NCBI RefSeq assembly: GCF_014699135.1
Contig: NZ_JACOFT010000001.1
Location: 905,803 to 969,802 of the forward strand
Direction: 5' to 3'
Source of the DNA: Cognatundibacterium aquatile
GTDB taxonomy: Bacteria > Pseudomonadota > Gammaproteobacteria > Burkholderiales > Burkholderiaceae_D
Length of the DNA: 64,000 nt
The notes beneath the pieces are model-generated. The model made no database searches and had not been told where the DNA came from. It saw nothing but the letters and a program-made list of their open reading frames with translations. Numbering within the stretch: position 1 is the first letter of the stretch; the number at the start of each line of letters is the position of its first letter. Both the position numbers and the translations under genes were made by a program. Positions 46,728 to 55,653 of the stretch are shown here, piece after piece.

Positions 46728-47618
46728 ATGAAAATGCCGCGCTCTCACCAGCATCATGGCCGCCGTATCAGTATGGGCGGACGTGATGTTGTCGCTTTTG
46801 GCCTCGACCGCCATTATCTGCAGGACATTTATTTTTATGCGATGACATCAAGTTGGACGATGTTTTTTTTCGCTGCAGCCGTGGTATATCTGATTTTTAA
46901 TATAGTGTTTGCTGGGTTGTATGCGCTCGGCGATCATCCTGTTGCGAATCTGACGCCGGATAATTTTCTCGGATATTTTTTCTTCAGCGTAGAGACACTG
47001 GCAACGGTCGGCTACGGCAATATGCATCCACAAACGGTCTATGCACATGTGATTTCGTCTGTGGAAATATTTATCGGAATGTCCAGTGTGGCGTTGACGA
47101 CAGGTGTGATGTTTGCGCGCTTTTCGCGTCCGCGCTCGAACATTATTTTTGCCGATCATCCGGTTTGCCACATGGTTGACGGGCGACGATTACTGATGAT
47201 ACGTCTGGCGAATGCCCGCATGAATATCATCAGTGAAGCATCGGCAAAACTGCGTCTGGTTAAAAATCATGCTTCTCCCGAGACAGGCAGCTTCCGTAAA
47301 ATTCTTGATCTGGAACTGGAGCGTGACCACCACCCCATTTTTAGTCTGGGTTGGACTGTGATACATGTGATCGACGAGTCCAGTCCTTTATACGGTTACA
47401 CCAAAGAACAACTGAATGAACTCAATGCGGCATTAGTGCTGAGTATCGAAGGGCTGGATGAAATGACGAATCAGAGCCAGAGGGCGCGTCATTATTATCC
47501 GTGTTCATCGATACGCTGGAATCATCGCTATGTTGATATATTGAAGTTTCAAGGCGATACACCACATTTGCATTATGCAAAATTCCATGAATCCGAGAAT
47601 CTGGATGACATAAGCTGA
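46728..47618 (+). CDS. inward-rectifier (KirBac-type) potassium channel
   Basis: A 296-residue channel. First helix about 41-67, pore helix and selectivity filter TVGYG (93-97), second helix about 105-128, then an immunoglobulin-like cytoplasmic domain (about 135-290) with the Kir-typical segment DGRRLLMIRLANARMNIISEASAKLRL. Length is normal for KirBac proteins. It starts 8 bases after ybeY and so probably shares the mRNA with miaB, phoH and ybeY, but it is not a usual member of that cluster. A weak hairpin follows the stop. Confidence 0.93.
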   Translation: MKMPRSHQHHGRRISMGGRDVVAFGLDRHYLQDIYFYAMTSSWTMFFFAAAVVYLIFNIVFAGLYALGDHPVANLTPDNFLGYFFFSVETLATVGYGNMHPQTVYAHVISSVEIFIGMSSVALTTGVMFARFSRPRSNIIFADHPVCHMVDGRRLLMIRLANARMNIISEASAKLRLVKNHASPETGSFRKILDLELERDHHPIFSLGWTVIHVIDESSPLYGYTKEQLNELNAALVLSIEGLDEMTNQSQRARHYYPCSSIRWNHRYVDILKFQGDTPHLHYAKFHESENLDDIS

Positions 47619-47634
47619 TGCGTTGGCGTGTTTT

Positions 47635-47662
47635 GCCGGCATGTGCAATACATGCGACCGGC
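47635..47662 (+). terminator. possible weak terminator after KirBac gene
   Basis: GCCGG and ATGT arms with an ACAT and CCGGC counterpart enclose GCAAT, with small internal bulges; only a short T-rich stretch follows. A candidate transcript end between the channel gene and corC. Confidence 0.4.
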
Positions 47663-47820
47663 TTTACTTTAAATCTCGTTAATCGCCATTTAATAACAAC
47701 CTAACAGCCATCGAATAACCGTCTTTTTGTGAAATAACAAGGTGAACGTCTTAACAAAATTTTGGAATCAGGCGTATTTGTTGTATTCTGTAGGATTGAA
47801 ACAACGGCGTCACGCCTCCT

Positions 47821-48699
47821 ATGCAAGAGCACTCTAGTAAGGTCAGATCAACTGACCTTAAACCCCACAGGTCATTGTTTGAACGATTGACCGCATTCAT
47901 ATCCCCCGAACCTGAAAATCGCGCTGAACTGTTAGAAGTTCTGACCGATGCACAAGAACGCAATCTGATCGACGCTGACGCACTGGCAATGATAGAAGGC
48001 GTATTTCAGGTATCTGATCTTTCTGCCCGCGATATCATGGTGCCACGCGCACAAATGGACGTTGTCGATATTTCCCGCCCGCTGGAAGAATGGATGCCGG
48101 AAGTACTGCGTACCGCGCATTCGCGTTTCCCTGCTATCGATGGTGACCCTGAAAAAGTGGTCGGGATTCTGCTGGCGAAGGATTTGCTCCGCTATTACGC
48201 AGAAGAAGTGTTCGATGTGCGGGATATGCTGCGTCCCGTTATTTACATACCTGAATCAAAGCGACTGAATGTTCTGTTGCGCGATTTCCGTGCCAATCAT
48301 AATCACATGGCGATGGTGGTTGATGAATATGGTGGCATTGCAGGTGTGATTACAATCGAAGATGTGCTGGAACAAATCGTCGGCGACATTGATGATGAAT
48401 ACGATTTCGATGAAGAAGAAGACAATATTCTGGCGCTGGAAAATAAAGGTAACGGCAAGCGCTGGCGCATCAAAGGTCTGACTGAGCTTGAGCAGTTCAA
48501 CAGTGTTCTTGGTGCGCATATGCCAGGTAATGAGTTGGAAAGCATCAGCGATTTTCTGATACGCCATCTTGGTCAGGTGCCGCATAAAGGCGATGAGTTT
48601 GAAATCGGTAATTTACATTTTGAGGTATTGCGTGCCGATGCTGTTGAGGTGCAGATATTGCAGGTTGAGCAGCGACCAGCAAACTTGTTGAAAGAATGA
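47821..48699 (+). CDS. CorC/YbeX-type CBS-domain protein
   Basis: A 292-residue protein with two CBS domains (about 70-190, with RDIMVPRAQMDVVDIS and FPAIDGDPEKVVGILLAKDL, then VVDEYGGIAGVITIEDVLEQIVGDI) and a C-terminal CorC/HlyC domain (about 205-290). No membrane helices, so this is the soluble YbeX/CorC form, linked in E. coli to magnesium/cobalt efflux and to ribosome or membrane homeostasis. Gene order with lnt (7-base gap) supports the assignment. CBS motifs may bind adenine nucleotides. Confidence 0.92.
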   Translation: MQEHSSKVRSTDLKPHRSLFERLTAFISPEPENRAELLEVLTDAQERNLIDADALAMIEGVFQVSDLSARDIMVPRAQMDVVDISRPLEEWMPEVLRTAHSRFPAIDGDPEKVVGILLAKDLLRYYAEEVFDVRDMLRPVIYIPESKRLNVLLRDFRANHNHMAMVVDEYGGIAGVITIEDVLEQIVGDIDDEYDFDEEEDNILALENKGNGKRWRIKGLTELEQFNSVLGAHMPGNELESISDFLIRHLGQVPHKGDEFEIGNLHFEVLRADAVEVQILQVEQRPANLLKE

Positions 48700-48706
48700 G
48701 GCTGGT

Positions 48707-50302
48707 TTGCTGAAACGATTGTCTCCAGCGGTTTTACTTTCCACTCTGTCTTTCCGTTCTGCGCTGCTGGTGATGGCGCTGGCGGGTGTGGTGGCCGTTG
48801 CGGGCTTTGCCCCATTCGGTTTCTGGCCGGGTCAATTGCTGAGCATGGCTTTATTCGCCTCTTTGCTGCTCCGGCCAGGACAGCAGGCGTTTTCTATCCG
48901 CCAGTCTGCAGTGCTGGCGTGGGTATTCAGCTTCGTCAGTCTGTTTACTGCAACCAGTTGGTTGTTAGTTGCCATGACGCGTTATGGCGGCATGCCCATC
49001 TTTCTTGCTGTTATAGCGCTTGCTTTACTCACATCTTATCTGGCGTTGTTTGCCGCTTTATGTGCGGCAACGCTCGCCTGGCTGCGGCAACGTTGGCAAG
49101 TTAATCCCACAATCTGTGCCGTATTGTTATTCCCTGCTTTATGGCTGCTGAATGAATGGCTGCGCGGTTATTTATTCACTGGCTTTCCATGGGCAATTAT
49201 CGGCTATGCACATACTGCCAGTCCGCTCGCGGGCTATGCGCCTGTGCTTGGCGTTCTTGGGCTAGGCTGGCTCGTCGCCCTCTGCGCAGGCGGATTGGGT
49301 TTGATGATCTTTACAGACAGCAGGCGTGTACGCTTGTTGGTTCTTGTCGCTGTCATTGCGCTGTTTGGTGGCGGTCAGTATCTGACCACGATCACATGGA
49401 CTCAGCCTCTGGGCCAGCCTTTAACTATCAATCTGATACAGGGCAATGTTGAACAGGATAAAAAATTCGATCAGGATCACCTGAATGATTCCCTGCATTT
49501 GTACCATGATCTGATACTGCAATCGAAAGCGGATCTGGTCGTCACGCCGGAAACGGCATTGCCGATGTTGTCATCGCAATTGCCGCCTGATTATTTGCCT
49601 GCCATTAACGCGTTTGCACAAAAAAATCAGAGTGCAGTTGTGCTCGGTGTTGCCGTGCACGACGGTGGCAGTCGCTATGCAAACAGTGTTTTAGGTTTCT
49701 CACCGTCTTATGAGCAGCAAGCCTATCGCTACGACAAGCATCATCTGGTGCCTTTCGGTGAATTTATTCCTTTCGGTTTTCGTTGGTTTGTCGATCTCAT
49801 GCATATTCCTTTGGGTGACTTTACCAAGGGGAATGCGATTCAGGCGCCGATGCAGGTAAGAGATCAGTTTGTATTGCCGAATATCTGTTATGAAGATCTG
49901 TTTGGTGACGAAATCGCTGCACAACTGGCATCACAAAACAGTTCAGGTAAAGACGTTGCCAGCCTGTTGTTGAATGTCTCGAATATGGCATGGTACGGTG
50001 ATTCCATTGCGATCCCTCAGCATTTACAGTTTTCCATGATGCGTGTTCTGGAAACAGGACGTCCTATGCTGCGGGCGACAAATACTGGTGCGACTGCGGT
50101 AATTGACGTTGGTGCGCGACTGGTGACGCAACTGCCCTACCTGCAACAGGGGATATTGCAGGCGACAGTGCAGGGGCGGCAAGGCGTGACGCCGTATATA
50201 CGTTGGGGCAATGCAATCGTGATGTTGCTGGCACTATGCAGTCTGATACTAGCAGCTTATTTGACTCACAGATCTGCGCGTTCATGTCAGCGCGAGTCCT
50301 GA
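48707..50302 (+). CDS. lnt: apolipoprotein N-acyltransferase
   Basis: A 531-residue inner-membrane enzyme that adds the third acyl chain to lipoproteins. Several N-terminal helices (about 20-210) precede the nitrilase-type domain with catalytic triad E282 (VVTPETALP), K344 (YDKHHLVPFGEF) and C394 (NICYEDLFG), close to the E. coli numbering. The start is a TTG at 48707 with a GAGG ribosome site; no in-frame ATG or GTG exists between the preceding stop codon and this point. Last gene of the miaB cluster, followed by a strong terminator. Confidence 0.95.
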   Translation: MLKRLSPAVLLSTLSFRSALLVMALAGVVAVAGFAPFGFWPGQLLSMALFASLLLRPGQQAFSIRQSAVLAWVFSFVSLFTATSWLLVAMTRYGGMPIFLAVIALALLTSYLALFAALCAATLAWLRQRWQVNPTICAVLLFPALWLLNEWLRGYLFTGFPWAIIGYAHTASPLAGYAPVLGVLGLGWLVALCAGGLGLMIFTDSRRVRLLVLVAVIALFGGGQYLTTITWTQPLGQPLTINLIQGNVEQDKKFDQDHLNDSLHLYHDLILQSKADLVVTPETALPMLSSQLPPDYLPAINAFAQKNQSAVVLGVAVHDGGSRYANSVLGFSPSYEQQAYRYDKHHLVPFGEFIPFGFRWFVDLMHIPLGDFTKGNAIQAPMQVRDQFVLPNICYEDLFGDEIAAQLASQNSSGKDVASLLLNVSNMAWYGDSIAIPQHLQFSMMRVLETGRPMLRATNTGATAVIDVGARLVTQLPYLQQGILQATVQGRQGVTPYIRWGNAIVMLLALCSLILAAYLTHRSARSCQRES

Positions 50303-50337
50303 AGCGTTGTCTGTAAGCTCTGTTGATTTTGAAATAG

Positions 50338-50376
50338 AAAATGCCGCCCATTTGTTAAAACGGGCGGCATTTTTTT
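50338..50376 (+). terminator. terminator after lnt
   Basis: ATGCCGCCC (50341-50349) pairs with GGGCGGCAT (50362-50370) around a 12-base loop, followed by six T residues. The A-rich left flank gives a short T run on the other strand, so it may also serve the convergent gene ending at 50430. Confidence 0.92.
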
Positions 50377-50429
50377 CATGAACTTCATCCTGCTGACGCA
50401 TTACTGCGTCATTGTGATTTCGCAGCGAA

Positions 50430-50801
50430 TCAGGCTTTCTTGCTGTTGGTTTCTATATCGGCCAGGCATTCTTTACCGCGCTGACTGATTTCATGCAGCC
50501 CTGATTCGGGATTGATTTGTATGTGTCCCTTTTTTTCCAGAAATATAGCGACAGGCCCGGATAGCTTGGTTCCGGCGTCATTTGCAATTGCGCGCAGACC
50601 ATCGATACATTGCTTGATGAACAAAACCTGACGACCGTTCTCAGTCAGTTCCAGGCTGCCGTCCTTACGGTACGCGACCAGTTTGATACCGGTCAGACGT
50701 TTCGTATTTCTGCCTATGCAGGCATTAGGTTTAACGTTTTTAGGCAGTTTGCTGATCTGTTCCAGAGCATCGTATTCATCAATACTTAATTTGTGATTCA
50801 T
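50430..50801 (-). CDS. hypothetical protein, possible winged-helix
   Basis: A 123-residue protein that I do not recognise. The pattern DALEQISKLPKNV, then NACIGRNTKRLTGIKLVAYRKDGSLELTENGRQVL is compatible with a winged-helix fold, and a second similar segment follows (FLEKKGHIQINPESGLHEISQRGKECL), so it may hold two. ATG 50801 (MNHKLSIDEY) is chosen over 50879; GAAAG lies upstream as a ribosome site. Convergent with lnt and divergent from the TonB receptor gene. Function unknown. Confidence 0.6.
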   Translation of the reverse strand: MNHKLSIDEYDALEQISKLPKNVKPNACIGRNTKRLTGIKLVAYRKDGSLELTENGRQVLFIKQCIDGLRAIANDAGTKLSGPVAIFLEKKGHIQINPESGLHEISQRGKECLADIETNSKKA

Positions 50802-51044
50802 TGTGGCTTTCTTTTTCGGGATGTCGCTGAACTGAAGCTGCCAGCGACGATATTTACTGCAATTGTTGCCAATATCCACAGATCAGCGGACATATGCCGC
50901 ACCGGTCTGGCAGAGATATTTTCGAATGGGAATATATCATAGCACCGCCAACTTTCCCGGTTTTGCGCCGTGATCATAGAATTCAAGTTTTTCGGTAGCA
51001 GGCGAGAAAGGGCTTGTGAAACGCCATTTGCTAAATGACGTCAC

Positions 51045-51071
51045 TAAGTGAGGCAATAAGTGAGGCAATAA
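51045..51071. repeat. 12-base tandem repeat, two and a quarter copies
   Basis: TAAGTGAGGCAA occurs at 51045-51056 and again at 51057-51068, followed by TAA. It lies 10 bases left of the HexR-like palindrome, in the same promoter region. Possibly an operator pair or a slippage-prone tract. Confidence 0.7.
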
Positions 51072-51080
51072 ATCGCCGAA

Positions 51081-51095
51081 AGTAGTTGAACTACA
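51081..51095. promoter_or_regulatory. HexR/RpiR-like operator candidate
   Basis: AGTAGTTGAACTACA contains the perfect inverted repeat GTAGTT-G-AACTAC and matches 13 of 15 positions of the HexR consensus as I recall it (TGTARTWWWAYTACA). HexR belongs to the RpiR family, and a glucokinase-RpiR fusion is encoded in this locus. Site lies 225 bases upstream of the TonB receptor start, well upstream of the predicted promoter. Confidence 0.45.
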
Positions 51096-51200
51096 TTTAC
51101 TGATTTGTTCTTTGTGGAAGAAACGCAACGAGGCTGCACCTTATCTACTCTCAGTTTTCGCATAGGTTTGATAGTTAAAGTAGTTTTTTGTAGTCTCTGT

Positions 51201-51228
51201 TTGACAAATAATCTAGTTTTAGTACAAA
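51201..51228 (+). promoter_or_regulatory. predicted sigma-70 promoter of the TonB receptor gene
   Basis: Perfect -35 TTGACA (51201-51206), 16-base spacer, and -10 TACAAA (51223-51228). It lies about 90 bases before the start codon at 51320. Confidence 0.5.
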
Positions 51229-51319
51229 ATTGTTTTCGGAACGTTGGGTTCTGAGTGCACTTTGAAACAAAGTATCACTCCTGAGGTGTAGGTCAAATAT
51301 AAGAGTGAGGGGACATTAA

Positions 51320-53983
51320 ATGAAGCACGCTATGCAGAAGCGCGAGCATGGGCAGGATTTTGCGCGCCCGGGTTTTAAGTTGAGTCCTGTTGCGGCAGGT
51401 TGTGCAGTGTTGGTCTTGAGTCTGACCGGTATTGCACATGCGCAGCAGACTGCAGAAAACACTGTCGTTGTTACCGGTATCCGCAAAGGTATCGAAGATG
51501 CGATCAGTGTGAAAAAAAATTCCAATTCCATCGTCGAAGCGATTTCTGCTGAAGATATCGGCAAATTGCCCGATACCAGCATCGCTGAATCGATTGCCCG
51601 CTTGCCAGGTTTATCCGCGCAACGTGTGAATGGTCAGGCACAACAAATCAGTATTCGTGGCACCTCCGGCGATTTATCGACGGTCACACTGAATGGCCGT
51701 GAACAAGCCAGCACCAGTGCCAGCCGCGTGGTTGAGTATGACCAGTATCCTTCCGAACTGATCAATGGTGTGACTGTCTATAAAACTGCAGACTCATCTC
51801 TGGTCGGACAAGGTCTGTCAGGTACGGTTGATTTGCAGACCGTTAAGCCGCTGGCATTTGGCGGGCGCACTATTTCCCTCAATGCACGCGGCGAGAAAAA
51901 TTCTCTCGGCAGTGAAAGCCCGGGCGCACCAAGTACCGGCAATCGTTTCAGCGCGTCCTACATTGATCAGTTTGCGAACCGCACCATCGGTCTGGCCGTC
52001 GGCGTTGCGCACAGCGACAAACCGAACGTCAACAATTTTTTCGAAACCTGGAACTGGGTTGAAGGAAATAACGGCGTTCCTGCAGGCGTTAAAGCTCCAC
52101 AAGGTGTGAAAGGTCTGGCAATCACAGGTAATTCCAAACGTGATGGCGTGATCGGCGTACTCGAGTGGCGGCCATCGAAAAATTTTATCTCGACGTTGGA
52201 TACTTACTATTCAAAGTTGTCACAAAATGAAATTCGCCGTGGCGTGGAAGTGCCTTTGGAAAGCTGGTCCGGTGCGAATTTCTCTAATCTGAATATTGTC
52301 AACGGACTCGCCGTTGGCGGTACGATCAATGCCAGCCCTGTGATCCGGAATAACTGGTTCACTAAAGAGAGTGATATCAAAGCATTTGGCTGGAATAATA
52401 AATTCACTGTTGATCAATGGACTGCCGTCGCGGATTTTAGTCATTCATCGGCGAACATTCATGAAAAACTCATAGAGATCAACTCTGGTCGCAGCGCAGG
52501 TAATATCTCCTACAATTATCTGAACGGACGTGACATTCCTACCTTTACTTTTGCTGACAGTCTTTCTGATCCTTCTGCGATCAGCATAGGCGGCAAATAC
52601 GGCGACGGTTATGTGAATGTTCCATCGTTGAGTGACAAGCTCAATTCCATCCGCTTCAGTCTGAAGCGCGATTTCACCGATGGCATGATTTCCAGCGCGG
52701 AAGTTGGCGTGAATTATTCCAAACGTGAAAAGACGAAAGAGCACCTGGAAACCGGCTTCGATAAAATCGGCGCAGGGACGTTTTCTCCTGGCGTTTTGTA
52801 TAGCCCTCAGGACCTCAGTTTCATTGGCTTACCAAGCACGCTGAGCTGGGATATTCCGGGCGTTCTGTCCTCTAATTTCGGCCCCTACAAAGCCGCAGTC
52901 CTGAATCCATGGGGCGCGACAAAAAACTGGTCTCTGACAGAAAAAGTTACGACCGGTTATGCGAAGCTGAATCTGGAAACGATGGTGTCCAATATTCCTG
53001 TGTCGGGTAACGTTGGTGCACAGGTCGTGCGTACGGATCAGTCATCGACATCGAATGCTTTGTTGTCTTGGCCTATCGCTGCTTTGGTGCCAATTACCGA
53101 CGGAAAGACTTATACCGACGTTTTACCTAGTGTGAATCTGGCAGCTAATTTGCCTGGTGATCAGGTAATCCGTTTTGGTATTGGTAAATCGATTGCCCGG
53201 GCTAAGCTGGATGAGCTGAATGCGGCGCGTGAAGTCGGCCTGTCTAACGGCAAAACCGGAACACCAAGCGGTAACGGTGGTAATGCGCAGCTTGATCCAT
53301 GGAAGGCAGATTACATTGATCTCTCTTACGAAAAATATTTCGGTAAGAAAGCCTACGTTTCTGCAGCGATATTCCATAAAAACCTGAAATCATATATCTA
53401 CAAGCAAACGACACCGTATGATTTTTCGGCCATGAATATTGCAGGTGCGACGACAAATATCGGCACATTTACCCAACCGATTAATGGTCAGGGTGGCAAG
53501 CTCGAAGGCCTGGAACTGGCGGCATCTCTGCCACTGGATTTGCTGACTTCGGCATTGGATGGCTTTGGATTGACAGCCAATCTGTCGTTGACTAACAGCG
53601 CTATTTCTATCAAAGACAGCCGTTTCGGTAGTCAGAGCGTTCCTTTGCCAGGTCTTTCCAAGAGCGTCGCAAATATCACCGCTTACTATGAAAAGAACGG
53701 CTACTCTGCACGTATCAGTCAGCGCCGCCGCAGCGATTTTGTTGGCGAAATCGGTGGCCCGGGTGGACAGAACGAGCTGACGTTTGTGAAGGCGGATAAT
53801 GTCGTCGATCTGCAACTTGGCTATGATTTTTCCAGTGGATTTGCGAAAGGCGCATCGTTACTGTTCCAGGTGAATAATCTGACCGATACCGCGTTCCAGA
53901 CGTATTCCGGCTCGCCTGATCGTCCACGCGGCTACCAGAAGTATGGTCGCCAGATGTTTGTCGGTATTAATTACAAAATGTAA
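51320..53983 (+). CDS. TonB-dependent receptor, probable maltooligosaccharide
   Basis: An 887-residue outer-membrane receptor of the TonB-Xanth/Caul-type group. Signal peptide (about 1-41, ending AHA-QQTAEN), TonB-box-like TVVVTG near 49-54, plug domain about 60-180 (ISAEDIGKLPDTSIAESIARLPGLSAQRVNGQAQQISIRGT), then a 22-strand barrel ending in aromatic NYKM. This subgroup imports oligosaccharides such as maltodextrins in Caulobacter and Xanthomonas. It is the first of five genes for alpha-glucan use. Nearest promoter has TTGACA at 51201. Confidence 0.9.
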   Translation: MKHAMQKREHGQDFARPGFKLSPVAAGCAVLVLSLTGIAHAQQTAENTVVVTGIRKGIEDAISVKKNSNSIVEAISAEDIGKLPDTSIAESIARLPGLSAQRVNGQAQQISIRGTSGDLSTVTLNGREQASTSASRVVEYDQYPSELINGVTVYKTADSSLVGQGLSGTVDLQTVKPLAFGGRTISLNARGEKNSLGSESPGAPSTGNRFSASYIDQFANRTIGLAVGVAHSDKPNVNNFFETWNWVEGNNGVPAGVKAPQGVKGLAITGNSKRDGVIGVLEWRPSKNFISTLDTYYSKLSQNEIRRGVEVPLESWSGANFSNLNIVNGLAVGGTINASPVIRNNWFTKESDIKAFGWNNKFTVDQWTAVADFSHSSANIHEKLIEINSGRSAGNISYNYLNGRDIPTFTFADSLSDPSAISIGGKYGDGYVNVPSLSDKLNSIRFSLKRDFTDGMISSAEVGVNYSKREKTKEHLETGFDKIGAGTFSPGVLYSPQDLSFIGLPSTLSWDIPGVLSSNFGPYKAAVLNPWGATKNWSLTEKVTTGYAKLNLETMVSNIPVSGNVGAQVVRTDQSSTSNALLSWPIAALVPITDGKTYTDVLPSVNLAANLPGDQVIRFGIGKSIARAKLDELNAAREVGLSNGKTGTPSGNGGNAQLDPWKADYIDLSYEKYFGKKAYVSAAIFHKNLKSYIYKQTTPYDFSAMNIAGATTNIGTFTQPINGQGGKLEGLELAASLPLDLLTSALDGFGLTANLSLTNSAISIKDSRFGSQSVPLPGLSKSVANITAYYEKNGYSARISQRRRSDFVGEIGGPGGQNELTFVKADNVVDLQLGYDFSSGFAKGASLLFQVNNLTDTAFQTYSGSPDRPRGYQKYGRQMFVGINYKM

Positions 53984-54166
53984 TTGCCCCAGTAATTCAG
54001 CACTGTAGTGAATCTGACCCTTCTCTGACGCATGCCGGAGAAGGGTTTTTCAGCATGGCTGTGATTGCCTTCATCATCTGAAAAACATTCAAGCATAAAA
54101 TGTGAAGACTTTGCGGTCGCAATGCCAGATTTCATCCGGCCTCACACATAATACGGGGACACCAAG

Positions 54167-55486
54167 ATGCCTAGTTTGACCAATAAACCCCTGCTGTCTT
54201 TCTGGCAGTTGTGGAATATGAGTTTCGGATTTTTTGGAATTCAATTCGGGTTTGCATTACAGAACGCCAATACCAGCCGCATATTTTCAACCCTGGGTGC
54301 CAGCCCGGATGATCTCCCTTTATTCTGGCTGGCGGCGCCGGTCACCGGTCTGCTGGTGCAGCCAGTGATAGGCTATCTCAGCGATCACACCTGGCATCCG
54401 ACATGGGGCCGTCGCCGGCCATTCTTTTTTATCGGCGCAATTCTGGCCTCGCTGGCCTTGTTTCTGATGCCGAATTCTTCTGCGTTATGGATGGCCGTCC
54501 TGGTGCTGTGGCTGATGGATGCGGCGATCAATGTGTCGATGGAGCCGTTCCGCGCCTTCGTTGGCGACAAGCTGAATCCGGAACAGCAGACAGCAGGATT
54601 TGCGATGCAGACTTTTTTCATCGGTTGCGGTGCGGTCATTGCATCATTGCTGCCGACCCTGTTTTCAGACGTGTTTGGTTTCAGTAATGAGTCATTGAAC
54701 GGTACGATTCCTGACACGGTCCGATATTCATTCTATGCCGGTGGTGCTATCTATTTTCTGGCAGTGATGTGGACGGTATTTTTCAGCTACGAATTGCCAC
54801 CGGCCGATCTGCAGGCGTTTCAGGCGGCTCGTCAGAAAAAAGTCGGAATGGCTCACGTAGTCAAAGAGATCATGGCCGGTTTTCGTCAGATGCCGCAGAC
54901 CATGGTGCAACTGGCGATCGTACAGTTTTTTACTTGGATCGCTTTGTTTTCGATGTGGATTTACACCACGTCAGCGGTGGCCGATAAGGTATTCGGCACG
55001 ACGGATTCTCATTCCGGTATTTTTCAGGATGCCGGAAACTGGGTGGGAACCATGTTTGCCGTCTACAACGGTGTGTCGGCGCTGGCAGCATTTTTGCTAC
55101 CGGTTTTTGCCCGACTGACCAGCAAAAAGATGGTTCATCTGACCTGTCTTGTGCTCGGTGGCCTGGGCTTGATGAGCATGTTCCTGATCACCCAAAAAGA
55201 ATGGCTGCTGCTGCCTATGATCGGTGTCGGTGTCGCATGGGCCAGTATTCTGACTATGCCGTATTCGATACTCGCGTCTGCATTGCCGGCTGAAAAGATG
55301 GGCTACTACATGGGCGTGTTTAACTTCTTTATCGTGATTCCACAAATTGTCAGCGGCTTGTTGTTAGGCTTTGTGACGAAGACTTTCTTTCACGGACACA
55401 CCATGCAAACGCTGGTGCTTGGTGGTGCCTGCATGATACTGGCGGGCTTGCTGACTCTGATCGTGAAAGATGAGTCGCATAGATAA
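54167..55486 (+). CDS. MFS sugar transporter, maltose-type
   Basis: A 439-residue inner-membrane carrier with 12 predicted helices, resembling GPH/SUT-type MFS permeases used for maltose in Gram-negative bacteria. The motif DHTWHPTWGRRRPFFFIGAILAS after helix 2 and QIVSGLLLGFVTK in the second half are typical. It lies between the receptor and amylase genes and would carry maltose or maltodextrin from periplasm to cytoplasm. Start at ATG 54167 follows ribosome site GGGGACA. Confidence 0.88.
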   Translation: MPSLTNKPLLSFWQLWNMSFGFFGIQFGFALQNANTSRIFSTLGASPDDLPLFWLAAPVTGLLVQPVIGYLSDHTWHPTWGRRRPFFFIGAILASLALFLMPNSSALWMAVLVLWLMDAAINVSMEPFRAFVGDKLNPEQQTAGFAMQTFFIGCGAVIASLLPTLFSDVFGFSNESLNGTIPDTVRYSFYAGGAIYFLAVMWTVFFSYELPPADLQAFQAARQKKVGMAHVVKEIMAGFRQMPQTMVQLAIVQFFTWIALFSMWIYTTSAVADKVFGTTDSHSGIFQDAGNWVGTMFAVYNGVSALAAFLLPVFARLTSKKMVHLTCLVLGGLGLMSMFLITQKEWLLLPMIGVGVAWASILTMPYSILASALPAEKMGYYMGVFNFFIVIPQIVSGLLLGFVTKTFFHGHTMQTLVLGGACMILAGLLTLIVKDESHR

Positions 55487-55653
55487 GCCGCGATGTCGTT
55501 TGGTTTAAAAAATCATCTTTATTTTTGTCTGAGTTTTGATTGTATTACGCTGATTTGAATTCAGGTTGCGGTGTCTCCAATCTCCTCTGGCGCAACCTGA
55601 TACTTTTCTTTCGTCAGCGCCCCAATTCCGCATTGACCGGTAAGAGCTCCGCC

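Larger units (their letters stand above)
50802..51319. other. 518-base regulatory spacer before the TonB receptor gene
   Basis: Divergent spacer. It contains a 12-base tandem repeat (51045-51071), a HexR-like palindrome (51081-51095), and a sigma-70-like promoter (51201-51228). The 70 bases before the start codon include a possible leader ending with ribosome site GAGGGGA. No small ORF is supported. Confidence 0.55.
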
